From positions 34,791,501 to 34,855,500 of the forward strand of contig JARKIP010000005.1 in the NCBI GenBank assembly GCA_029990175.1: a DNA stretch of 64,000 nt, read 5' to 3'. This document shows positions 32,477-43,485 of this stretch, piece by piece. This stretch comes from Petunia secreta (lineage: Eukaryota > Streptophyta > Magnoliopsida > Solanales > Solanaceae). The position numbers and the translations under genes were made by a program. Numbering within the stretch: the stretch's first letter is position 1; the number at the start of each line of letters is the position of its first letter. The notes beneath the pieces are model-generated. The model did not search any database. It saw only the letters and a program-made list of their open reading frames with translations, and was not told where the DNA came from.

Positions 32477-33670
32477 TCTTGGTATCGGAGCACGGTTTGG
32501 GCTTGTTTCTACAACCCCAAATCCTGTTTACGTTATCTTTAAATTCGTGCGCTTGTGTCTCTGTTTTCCGTTTCGTGTTCTTGATTTGATTTGTTACTGT
32601 TGGTGTTGTTATTTTACAAAAAAAAAAAAAAAGTGTTAAAAGAAAATTCAAAAATTGTGTTTGATTGTTGATTGTTTGGGAAAAACAACCATTGATTCTT
32701 GTTCACCATCGAAGTCTGAATCCAACGAGTACCCGACGTACTGATTTTGTGACTAGGGTTTCTTGGTGAATTTTGGACTGTTTTGAGCTTCATTGGTGAC
32801 TGAACTCGAACCCCACTGTGTTTGGAAGAAAACCGGTGAAGATTGGTGGTTCTTGAGTGATTTGGGTTTGTTTTGTTGCTTAAAATCGAAGTTTAATGGT
32901 TTGAATAGTTGTCCGTACACCGGAAAATTGTTACCATCGTAACAGTGTACGATGCGAATGAACTGTGAAGAATGATTTCCTCCGTTGTTGAGACCGGAGT
33001 TGAAAAGCGACCCAGATCTGTTGAAATTCGTGGTCAGTGAACCGAAGTTGTTGTGTCCGTACGCCGGAGCAAGGTCACTGTTCCATTGAAGAACAAAGGG
33101 GTTAAAATTTTAACATCAAAACCCCAGGTGAAAATTGTCGGCTGAAAAAGGAAAGTGGATAAGGTAAAACCCTATCCGTACCAAGGAGGGACCACTTTTG
33201 TACGGACAGGAGTGGGTGTGATCGAAAAAGATTCCAAAAGGGAATCAAAGGGTAGATTCTCCTAGGTTTTCACTTTCTTTCGTGTCAAATTCTAGTTGGT
33301 GGATCTTTTGAGTGATTGTCCTACTCGAGGTCGTACTAACTCTTTTAAGCTGATAGGAATTCGTGCGAAGGCGTGACCGAAGTCCAAACTTTCGTAGAAA
33401 TTCTCTTGACTTCCCGAGCTCAGTTAAAAAGCGTCCGTTCCATCGAGTCGAACAACACTTCACTCTTCCCGAAGAGGCAGTGACTATTGTCGAACTTGAA
33501 GGATCTTAGAGGACCGATCAATCAGACGAGCCACTGTTACAAGTCCTTGAGTGATCGAAAACCGAACCCATAAATTGAGTGGACCCGAGTGCCACCTATC
33601 AAAGGTGAGGGAGTGTGTGAGGTGATTTAGAACCCTAACATTTGTTTGATCTTTGACTTGTGCAGGTACC
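32477..33670 (+). other. Element E PBS, leader and candidate intron
   Basis: TCTTGGTATCGGAGCACGG is the PBS with one change. As in D, AAG|GTAAAA (about 33163) and TTGTGCAG|GTACC (ending about 33665) could bound a roughly 0.5-kb intron with CCCTAAC as a branch-like site. The TCCGTAC...GTACGGA inverted repeat is present near 33174-33208. Confidence 0.7.
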
Positions 33671-36600
33671 ATGGCTGGAAACGATGGCAAAAGCATTGAG
33701 AAGCCCGAGTTGTCGTTAGCCGATCTCATGGCTGCGATACAAGGCATCAGTGCCGAAGTAAGAGGAGTAAGTGCTCGAGTAGCTAACCTCGAGCAGGGAA
33801 GTGCGTCCGTGGCCAAAAATGGGTCCGGCGCTGGAACGAGCGAATCCACTCCGATGAAACCTGAGCTGTATGCTGAGCTTGTACGACAACATCAGTTGAC
33901 AAGTGAAGCAATTCGAAGAGAACTTCATTTGGGCAATCCCCAAGCTGCTTATCAAAACTTGGGCATTCCCCGAGAAGAAAGAATACCACCTCCAGTGGCC
34001 CGAAGAGATCTTGGAGCCGTTGCCGAGGAGGTTGATGAAGAGGAATTTCCCGAGGACGGATATGAGCATGAGCTGCCATTCGCTCAACGAAGGCAAGCTC
34101 ACCGAGGTCGTGGAAATTTCCGAGGTCGAGGCCGAGGCGCAAATGTTGGAAGAAATATTGAGCGTGAGGCTAATGATCGAGAAGATGAGTTTCCCGAACA
34201 GGCTAGAGCTGTTCGAGACTCAAACTTGAACAGTGTCAAGATCACTATTCCACCCTTTAAAGGAACTAGTGATCCCGATGAGTATCTTGAATGGAAGCTT
34301 AAAATGGAGCGCATTTTTGAAACAAATGAGATGACCGATGAGAGAAAAGCTGCCTATGCCATTGCTTCGTTCGAAGCTTATGCATCGACATGGTGGGAAT
34401 CTGACAAGAGGCATAGACGAAGGAATGACTATCCCGAAGTCAATACTTGGCCACAATTGAGAAGAGCAATGGATGCTAAGTATTTGAGTGCCAAGTACAG
34501 GCAGACTCAAATGCAAAAGCTGTATGAGTTAAAGCAAGGGTCCAAGTCTGTTCAAGAATACCACGATGAGTTCGAAAAGGTTCGATTGAATCTTGATCTG
34601 GTCGAAGATGAAGAACAAGCCATTATCAGATTCAAAAATGGCTTGGCTAGGGATGTATCATCTCAGTTGAGACTCCACGTGTATCACACGTTGGAAGATT
34701 TGTTTGATGCTGCCACCGAAGCTGAAAAATTGGTGAAGGACGACAAGGCAAACCAGTATCGAGGAATCACTACTTCTACTCCTTTGAACCGAAGTAAAGA
34801 ATGGAAGAGTCCAAACCAAGCAAGTGCTAACACTGTTCGAGATTCGAAGAGACCCTTCGAAAGGGGTGTGACCGTTAACCAACCACGAGAAGTGGGAGGT
34901 AAAGTGCAACTAAACTCTCCAAGTGCTTCAAACATTCAGTGTCACAAATGCCAAGGTTATGGTCACATGGCAAAAGAGTGTCCAACTCGCAAAGTTATGC
35001 TTCTGCTCGAAGATGGAACCGTCCATGAGCAAGCGAGTGACACCGAGGAGGAAATTATCGAGGAGACTGAACGAGCTGAAGTTGATGATGATCATGAGGC
35101 TGCCGAAGCTGATCATCCGAAAATGTTTCTTGTGGTTCGAAGGAATTTGAGCTGCATGACTCTTGAAGAAGAGGACAACCAAAGAGAAAACCTCTTTCAT
35201 GCCCGATGTCGAGTGAGGGGAAAGGTGTGTTCAATGATCATTGATTCCGGTAGTTGTGCCAATGTAGTGAGCCAAACTTTGGTTTCACAAATGGGATTAC
35301 CTACGATGAAGCATCCCCACCCTTACAAGTTACAATGGCTGAATGAGTGTGGAGAATTGAGAGTTGTCAAACAAGTGTGGATCAAGTTCAAAGTCGGAGA
35401 GTATCAAGATGAAATGATATTCGATGTAGTTCCGATGCAAGCTTGTCATTTGCTATTGGGTCGACCATGGCAGTATGACCGAACAGCTGTTCACAATGGC
35501 AGATCCAACACTTACACTGTGAAGCTTGATGGGAAGAGTTTTATACTCAAACCCTTGTCTCCAAAACAAGTCACCGAGGACTATAAACGAATGAAAGAAT
35601 TGAAAGAAGCGGCCAAAGCTAAGCTTCCGATAGGAGCAAAATTGGGGCCCGAAGAGACAAACTCACCGGCCAAAGTGAAAGGAATTTGCGCAATCATGCA
35701 ACCCGGTGAGATCTTACGAGGCAACGACAACGGTCAGATGATGATTTGCCTCGTGCACAAGGGTATCTTTCTAAACTCTAGTGATGATTTTTCTAATGAT
35801 AACCCTTTGCCTTTGTTTGTTCGTAAAGTTTTGCAGGACTTCGAGGACATGTTTCCCGAGGAAATGCCAGGTGGATTACCTCCGTTGAGAGGAATCGAGC
35901 ACCAAATTGACTTCGTACCAGGGTCTCAAATCCCTAATAAACCTGCATACCGGTGTAATCCCGAAGACACCAAAGAGCTCCAACGGCAGGTTGATGAATT
36001 GCTAAACAAGGGCCTCGTTCGTGAGAGCGTGAGTCCTTGCGCCGTTCCTGTTATCCTTGTTCCGAAGAAGGATGGAACATGGCGAATGTGTGTTGACTGT
36101 CGAGCAGTCAACAAAATAACGGTAAAGTATCATCATCCTATCCCTCGATTAGATGACATGCTAGATGAGTTAAGTGGTTCTTCATGCTTTTCGAAGATAG
36201 ACCTCAGGTCCGGTTACCACCAGATCCGAATGAAACCCGGGGACGAGTGGAAAACCGCATTCAAGACCAAGTTCGGTCTCTATGAATGGTTGGTGATGCC
36301 TTTTGGCTTATCCAATGCACCGAGCACATTCATGCGACTGATGAACCATGTGCTCAAACCGTTCATAAACAAGTTCGTTGTCGTTTATTTCGATGACATA
36401 CTTGTTTATAGCAGAACCGTGGATGAACATGTCGACCACCTAAGGCAAGTGCTCGAAAAGCTTCGAGAAGAGAAGTTGTACGCCAACTTCAAGAAATTCA
36501 CCTTTGGTGTCGATCGTGTAGTCTTTCTTGGATTTGTTGTCAGTGCTAATGGTGTCGAAGTCGACGAATCAAAAGTCGAAGCCATCAAAGATTGGCCAAC

Positions 36601-38695
36601 TCCAACCTCGGTATCACAAGTTCGTAGCTTCCATGGCTTAGCTAGCTTTTACCGAAGGTTTGTTCGTGACTTTAGCACCGTGGCAGCTCCTTTAACCGAG
36701 CTGGTGAAGAAAGACAATCCATTTGTGTGGGGAGAGTCCCAAGAGAGGGCTTTCCAAGAGTTGAAACGGAGGCTTTGTTCTGCTCCGTTGTTGCAACTCC
36801 CTGACTTCGGCAAAGCATTCGAAGTCGAGTGTGATGCGTCTGGAGTTGGGATCGGAGGAGTGCTGATGCAAGATTCGAAGCCGATCGCTTACTTTAGCGA
36901 AAAGCTTAAGGGTGCAACCTTGAACTACTCTACGTACGACAAGGAATTGTATGCCCTCGTTCGAGCACTCGCCCATTGGCAGCATTATTTGTGGCCTCGA
37001 GAGTTTGTGATCAAGAGTGATCATGAGTCTTTGAAACATCTCCGAGGTCAGGAGAAATTTAATCGAAGACATGCCAAGTGGGTTGAATTTATTGAAAGCT
37101 TTCCCTACGTAATTCATTACAAAAAGGGAAAAGATAATGTTGTGGCCGACGCGCTATCAAGGAAATTTGCCTTAGCGACCACTCTCGCCTCTAGGCTCAT
37201 GGGATTCGAAAGCATCAAGTCGATGTACGAGGACGATCCCAAGCTGAAATGTGTTCGAGATGCAATCTTGAGTGGCCGAAAGGTTGAGAAATATCAATGG
37301 CATGATGGCTACCTCTTCAAGAATGGGAGGGTTTGTGTGCCCGTGTCATCGTGGAGAGAGCTCTTAGTTCGAGAAGCTCATTCCGGTGGACTGATGGGAC
37401 ACTTCGGTGTCGATAAAACTCTTGGTATCTTGACCGAGCAGTTCCATTGGCCCAAAATGCGACGAGATGTGGAAAAGCTTTGCAACGCTTGTCTCGTTTG
37501 CAAGAAAGCAAAATCGAAGTCCAACCCTCATGGATTGTACACCCCGTTGCCTGTGCCTGATCGACCTTGGGTTGATATATCCATGGACTTTGTCTTGGGG
37601 TTACCGAGGTCGGGGGGAGGACATGATAGCATCTTCGTTGTGGTTGACCGTTTTTCAAAAATGGCTCACTTTATTCCTTGCAAAAAGTGTGATGATGCAC
37701 AGCATGTAGCTACATTGTTTGTTTCTAACGTGTTAAAATTGCATGGTGTACCTCGTACTATTGTGAGTGATCGAGACTCGAAGTTCTTGAGTCATTTTTG
37801 GAAGTGCTTGTGGGGTGCCCTCGGCACCAAGCTACTATTCTCGACGTCTCACCATCCTCAGACTGATGGACAGACTGAGGTAGTTAACCGAACCTTGGGA
37901 TCTTTGCTTCGGGCAATGACCAAAGGGAAGGTTGGAAACTAGGCTGACCGTTTGCCCATGATGGAGTTTGCATACAATCGAACGGTGCATAGAATGATCA
38001 ACATGACCCCGTTTGAATGTGTGTATGGCTTTAATCCTTTGATTCCACTTGATTTAACCCCATTGCCTCGAGATTCTATTCTTGATTTTGAAGGTACTCG
38101 AAGAGCAGCTGCCTTGATCGAATTGCATGCAAAGGTGAAGAAGAACCTCGAGGAGGCCTATACAAAGGTTGCCTTAAAGAAAAACAAGGGGCGTAAAAAG
38201 TTGGAATTAAAGAAGGGAGATTGGGTTTGGGTTCACTTCCGAAAGGAACGCTTCCCGAACCAAAGGAAAGGAAAGTTGGCTCCTCGAGGGGATGGTCCAT
38301 TTCAAGTGTTGACCAAGATCAACAACAATGCCTACGTGATCGACCTCCCTGGTGAGTATAACGTGTCCAACACGTTTAATGTTGCTGACTTAGTTCCTTG
38401 TGTTGTAGGTCCAACTTCGGAGGACGAGGAGGGCTTGATTTCGAGGACGAAATCTTCTCAAGAAGGGGAGGATGATGCAGCCCGAACACGTGCTGATCAA
38501 GTGTTCGATCCACCGAGGAGACCGATGACAAGAAGCCAAGCCAAACTGCTGCACGATGTGCACGTTCACTTAGCCTGGCCGAAGGAAAACAATTGCTCCG
38601 AAGCTGAGTGGCCGAGCTCAAGAACCGAAGGCATTATCTTCAGATTTGAGCCCGATGGCAAAGTGACCGAGGACAAGGAGCTCGAAGACAATTGA
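33671..38695 (+). CDS. gag-pol: Element E gag-pol polyprotein, one nonsense codon
   Basis: ATG 33671 follows CAG|GTACC. The frame is open to TAG 37940-37942 (TGG in D) and, in the same frame, on to 38695; about 1,675 codons in all. Domains by residue: RGRGNFRGRGRG stretch (about 145), capsid with YASTWWESDKRHRRR, CCHC knuckle CHKCQGYGHMAKEC (about 424), protease IIDSGSCANVV (about 524), RT VYFDDILVYS (about 906), RNase H CDASG, integrase His/Cys head and D, D, E (SMDFVLG, VSDRDSKFL, QTDGQTEVVNR). The stop falls just after the integrase catalytic Glu. The tail passes the polypurine tract and ends 223 bases into the LTR. Copackaging with an intact relative could still mobilise it (inference). 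Confidence 0.95.
38437..38472 (+). other. Element E stem-loop and polypurine tract
   Basis: GATTTCGAGGACGAAATC (38437-38454) and AAGAAGGGGAGGA (38460-38472), next to the 3' LTR. Confidence 0.88.
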
Positions 38696-39226
38696 GTGTC
38701 CGAAGGCAACAAGTGTGTGTTCGAGCAGACAATCGAGAACCGAAGCCAAGGCTTACCGAAGTCAAAGTCTGCCGAACACATTTTTAACTCAGCCCTGCGT
38801 GGCTTATTTCTATTGGTCAACTGTGACCTATTTACTAGTTTAACCTTAGTATTTCCTATATAAACACTGTTTCCTTTCATTGTAAGTAGCTAGTTATTGA
38901 ATATTGATGAATTGAATGAAAGTGCCGAGCACATTTCTTCCTGTCTCCGTCGTGAGCAAAACCCCGGTGAGGGCTTTTAAGGACTTGTGGCTTTCGGTTA
39001 GTCCGATTGAACATTCCTCTTGATCATTCAGTTTGCAAGAGGCAATGTTCTCTTGAGGATTGTTGCATAGTATAGGTGATCCTTGTATCCCTTTCGATTG
39101 AGCTTTGAGACAGGTTCCTCATTGTTCTTTCGGAAGAAGCAAGTTTTGTCTTGCTTCTATCTTTTATCTTCTTGTTTGTTCTTCCGCGTTTGTGCTAGCA
39201 ACCCCTTCGGGATTTGCATTGCACCA
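38473..39226 (+). mobile_element. Element E 3' LTR
   Basis: 754 bp; nearly identical to 31724-32476. CCCTGCGTGGC (about 38793) and TATATAAA (about 38858) form the promoter pair. Confidence 0.95.
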
Positions 39227-39231
39227 ACTTA

Positions 39232-40320
39232 TGTGTTGTAGTGAGGATGGGAGTGACCTGAGAAGTCCCTAGTAGATGAGATGAATCGAATTGTATTCAA
39301 TAACTCCTACAGTGTGGATGAGGACTCTATTTTTGATGCCTCACCTTTGATGGGTAGTGGGTTTGTTTTCACTAACCCTTTGTTTGAAGAGGATTTTCAA
39401 AGAGGTGATGGTGAATGTCAAACTAGAAAAGAGTTTGGATTTAAACCTCCATGGTTTGAAAAGTTGAACTCTATAGACAATCCCTTATTTGGAACTCCAA
39501 GTGAGATGAGTGGTCTTGGTATTAGTGGTGTTGGACCATCTTCTAGTAGTCCTAACCTTCATTGTGTAGACTATAATGATGAGGAAAATTGTCTTAGAGG
39601 TGGATTTGGAGGTGAGGAAGTCACTCTTGGTGCGTGTAAGAGTGCTTCCAAGAAGGGGAAATGAGTATTTGATGTTAGTTTCAAATTGAACTATTTTGTT
39701 TACTCCACCTCACATATTGATCACACTTCGGTGTTGAGCATGCCAAAGCCAATGAGTCACGTTGTGATAGTAATGCATTGAAGGCTTGGTGTGTTGACCA
39801 TAAGCTTGGAGGTCATAAGGAACTTGGTTGCTTAATCTTGCATGTTCCATGTCTTATTGATCTCTTTGCTTGTTATGATAGTGAGTGCTTGTCGTTTGGA
39901 GACATAAGCTTTTTGATTAGTATTGATACTTGGCTCTATCATAAAAGTATGATTTTCACATCACTTGCACTCACTCTTGTTGGACTTGCCTACTATTGTA
40001 GTGGGAAGTTTTGGTATGTTCTTATTGGACTTAGGGGTCATAGGAATTTTGATGGCCTGATCTTGCATATTCGATTACCTATTGATCTCTTTGATGAATC
40101 TTATGCTGAGTGCACCCATTGGGGAAGCCAAGTACTTGTTGTTTTCTTTGGAAACATGCTCTTTATCATTGTCATTGATACTTGGTTATACCATAAGAGT
40201 GTGTTTTCCACACTTGTTGCACTAACCTACTCTTGTAGTAGGAAGTTTTGTTTGTCTTGGACTTTGGATGTAGGTCTTGACGGTTCAATTTCGAGGACGA
40301 AATCCTTTCAAGAAGGACGA
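39232..40320 (+). pseudogene. Element F ORFX, 3' part, with stem-loop and polypurine tract
   Basis: It resumes ORFX after E (TATGTGTTGTAGTGAGG continues the sequence broken at 31723). Pieces at 39281-39664 and 39778-40323 carry the Ser-rich part and the two hydrophobic repeats (LILHVPCLIDLF, DTWLYHKSMIFTSL; LILHIRLPIDLF, DTWLYHKSVFSTLV). The last piece runs in frame into GSISRTKSFQEG, the same tail that ends gypsy pol. AATTTCGAGGACGAAATC (40287-40304) and a weakened tract AAGAAGGACGA (40310-40320) precede the LTR. Confidence 0.8.
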
Positions 40321-41026
40321 TGATGTAGGGCAAAACGAGCCTAAGCACCAACCATCAAGAGCCGGGAATGAAGGATGCAAGGGTCGTGAGGTCGCAAGCA
40401 TTGGAGAAGTATTTGGAAGCATTTTGAAGACCAAGGAGTTTGGAGACAGGCTAGGCGCCCCGCCTAAGCCTCCAGGCGCTCCGCCTTAGGACCTCTATAA
40501 CAGGCGCTCCGCCCAACATTGCTACTGATCCAAAAGGAGCCACTTCAAGGCGCTCCGCCCCACAGCTAGGCGCTCCGCTTACCCCCTACACAGGCCAGGA
40601 CGAGACTCTTATTTTTGTCTAGTATTATTTAGTAGTTTGACCCTACGTGGTCTTTGCTATTACACCCAAATTGTGGGGTTATTTTAGACTTTATTTAGAA
40701 GTGTAGAACCTCTATAAATACTACTGAGGTCATTACATGAAATTAGCTAGATTTTGAGATAGAAGAATAGAATTTAGAAACTTGGTCCTTCTTGTTGAAG
40801 CTTGGATTCATGTATCTCTTACTTGAAATCCATGGCGGTTCAACCTAGTGTGATCCCGTGTGTTATTCAAGTTTCTTTCTCTCTCATGGATATTCAAATC
40901 ATGGTTTGATTCGATTATCCTTTCTTTCTTCTATTTCTGTTCTTCTCCGACCCCTATTTCTTGGTTATCGTTTTTACTTCTTGCTTCCACTATCTTTATT
41001 GCTTCCGCTCATTTTACCCTACATCA
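40321..41026 (+). mobile_element. Element F 3' LTR
   Basis: 706 bp, TGATGTAGGG...CCCTACATCA. Palindromic array 40450-40584; CCCTACGTGG (40641) and TATAAATA (40713). Many differences from the 5' LTR show greater age. Confidence 0.92.
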
Positions 41027-41031
41027 TTTCA

Positions 41032-41554
41032 TCTCTACCACCTCGGGCTTGCTTTGGATAATTATCACAATAATCACCAGCCTCGTGTTCAAGATTTCGA
41101 TCAATATAAGCTCCTCGACCTCGACCTCGAGGGTTCCCACACCCTCGTTCAGCTTGTCCTCATGAAAAGAATGGTTGCTCATATTCATCCTCAGCCTCAG
41201 AATACTCTCCATCCCGAACATTACCTTCTTTAGCAACGGCTGCTAAATTCTGTTGGGGCCTTTGGAGTGGTGGTAAATCAGCTTGGGGAATGCCCAAGAT
41301 TTACTCATTGCGAGCATGTTCAACTCTCAATTGTTGGCGTCAGGCCAACTCAGCAAATTGCGTTAATCGCATATTTGTAGAATTACTTGTTCAAGCCCCG
41401 ACCCTTGTTAGGTCTTGGAGGCTCGTTCATGTTCGAGATTGGCAACTCAAACACCCACTCCTCTCAGCTCAGCATTGAGGCCTTGTATCACAGCCATATG
41501 ATCAGCCAGAAACACTTTGGGTGCATCCACACCTTTCTCTCTATTTCCAGCCAT
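41032..41554 (-). pseudogene. Element G gag, N-terminal part (decayed)
   Basis: Read leftwards from ATG 41554 (MAGNREKGVDAPK), it parallels the D/E gag start, then stops near 41455 and continues as fragments with an Arg/Gly-rich region. At 41032 it joins, across F, to the capsid at 20247. Non-functional. Confidence 0.75.
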
Positions 41555-42717
41555 TCACATGCTAAAAACAAAGACTAAGAAAGTGTTAGGTTTGCAATCA
41601 CCTCACTCACCACATCACTTTATTTGGGTGGAACTCGAATCCACTCAATTTATAGGTTCAGTCACTCAAGAACTTTTGTCAATGGCTTCATTAGATTGAT
41701 CTGTTTCCTTAAGATCCTCTGAGTTTGACAAGGTTCACTGTCCTCTTTGGGAAGACTGAGTTGATGTTCGACTCAATGGAACGATTGCTATTTAACTGCG
41801 CGCGGGAGGTCAAGAATTTAACTACGAACTTTTGCACCTCGACCCGTCACACTCGAGTTTCTAAAAGCTCAAATAATTAGTAGAATCTAGAGTAGGCAAA
41901 TTTACTTAAAGATCTTATAACGAGAATTCACGAACACAAAAAAAGAAAGAGAACCTAGGAGAATCTACCCCTTGTTTCCCCTTTTTGGAAACCTCGGATA
42001 CTCCACTCCTGTATGGATGTAGAAGTGGTCCCTCCTTATCCACTTGTACGGACCTAGGATTATCCTAATCCACTTTCTTTTTTTTAATCTTCTCCTGGGT
42101 TTTAGAAACGATGCGAAACCCTTTCTTGTTCAATGGAACAATGAACTTTCCTTTTCCGTCATACGGACAATCTGTAGCTCGTTCAAAGTCCAATAAAAAG
42201 GCAAGATTCATGTCGTTCATTATTGAATTTAAGCACAAACGGAGTAGGTTGAACTCCAAGCAATGCTAAGAACACAGCTTCGCGCATCCGCAAACTGTTA
42301 AGAATTTAATAACTTCCGGCGTGCAGACGGTGTTTCACGATGGAGCTTCAATGTTTTCAAGCAAAACACTCGACCAAAGTCAACCAGAATCAACCTCCAA
42401 ACAAACAAACTTCTAACTGGGGTTTTCAAACCTTAGAACTCCGGCGACTGATTTCAATATTTTTCCAGAAACCTTACCACTCAAACATTGCATGACAAAC
42501 ATTCTTTGGATTCCTCAGACACTGATAAAAATGAATCTGAGGTTGTTTAATTGAAACAATGAGCAATTAAAAAAAACTTTTGAATTTTTCTTCTTTTCAC
42601 TTTTTTTTTGTTAAGAACAAAACAACCACACAACAAGAACACGAAATAGAAATGGAAAGACAAAAGCACCAGGTAACGTAGAATAGGATTGGATTCGTAA
42701 GAACAAATCCAAACCGT
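41555..42717 (-). other. Element G leader (PBS deleted)
   Basis: The leader matches D/E leaders (CCGTAC repeats, poly-A/T stretches). At the LTR boundary the roughly 15 bases that hold the PBS in E (TCTTGGTATCGGAGC) are absent: the LTR end CACCA is followed almost directly by ACGGTTTGG. No gene is visible. Confidence 0.7.
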
Positions 42718-43485
42718 TGGTGAAAGCTAACTTGGAAGCTTAGCAACCGAACACAAAATCGACAGCAGAATTAAAAAAAATAAAGATAGAAGCTAGATAG
42801 TTCAAGGCTTCAATCAGATGAAACCCAAGGAACTACTCTTGGAGCCACTCGATTTGGAAAGAAAATAAACAGCTAAATCTAGGCAACAATCCTCGAGAAG
42901 ACTTAACAAGCTTCTTGTAAATTGAATGATCAAAGAAGAAAATGTTCTAATTGAATCTACAGATTGACACAAGTTCCATACAATCCGACGACGGGGTTCG
43001 ACTCACAACGGAGACACAATGGCAAACTTGCTAATCATTCAATATTCAAAACTAGGTGTCTAAATTGAACTACGCTATGATATTTATATAGATAAACCCA
43101 AGGATAAGCTAGTAAAATGGTCACAGTCGACTAATAAAACAAGGCCATGTAGGTCCAAAGTAATGTGCTCGGGCACTCTTCACTTGTGTTCAGTTGCTCA
43201 ATCTCGAGATATTGAAAACATACGCTCTCTTGCCTCGGTCATATTTGTAGCACTTCGATCGCTCATCGATCGGCATCAAAAATTAGCATTCGGTCACTTC
43301 CTTTCTTAGGCTCGAGCTAGTAGATGTAGCTTTCATATCTCGAGCTTGGCCACTCAGCTTTTGAGCGGGTTCTTCCTCCCGGCTATGCCAGCTGAATGTG
43401 AACATCATTTAGAAGCTTGGCTTGACTTCGTGTAACTGGCCTCGATGGGTTGAACACTTGATCGGCACGGACACAGGCTGTATCA
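42718..43485 (-). mobile_element. LTR shared by G (5') and H (3')
   Basis: 768 bp, D/E family but diverged. On the minus strand it starts TGATACAGCC after H's polypurine tract (43486-43498) and ends TTTCACCA before G's leader. One LTR flanked by two interiors indicates a tandem array formed by recombination. Confidence 0.75.

Larger units (their letters stand above)
31724..39226 (+). mobile_element. Element E: near-intact Ty3/gypsy (CRM-like) retrotransposon
   Basis: TGATGCAGCCCG...GCATTGCACCA, TSD ACTTA (31719-31723 and 39227-39231). LTRs of 753 and 754 bp with about three substitutions and one 1-bp indel. gag-pol is a single frame apart from one TGG-to-TAG change. The best-preserved autonomous-type element in the window. 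Confidence 0.96.
20248..41026 (+). mobile_element. Element F: non-autonomous LTR retrotransposon (hosts D and E)
   Basis: TGATGTAGGG...CCCTACATCA with TSD TTTCA (20243-20247 and 41027-41031). It lies in the gag of G, whose reading sequence joins cleanly across the gap. F's LTRs differ at many positions, so it is older than D and E. It carries a broken ORFX and no pol genes of its own. D is in its 5' LTR and E in ORFX. Confidence 0.92.
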
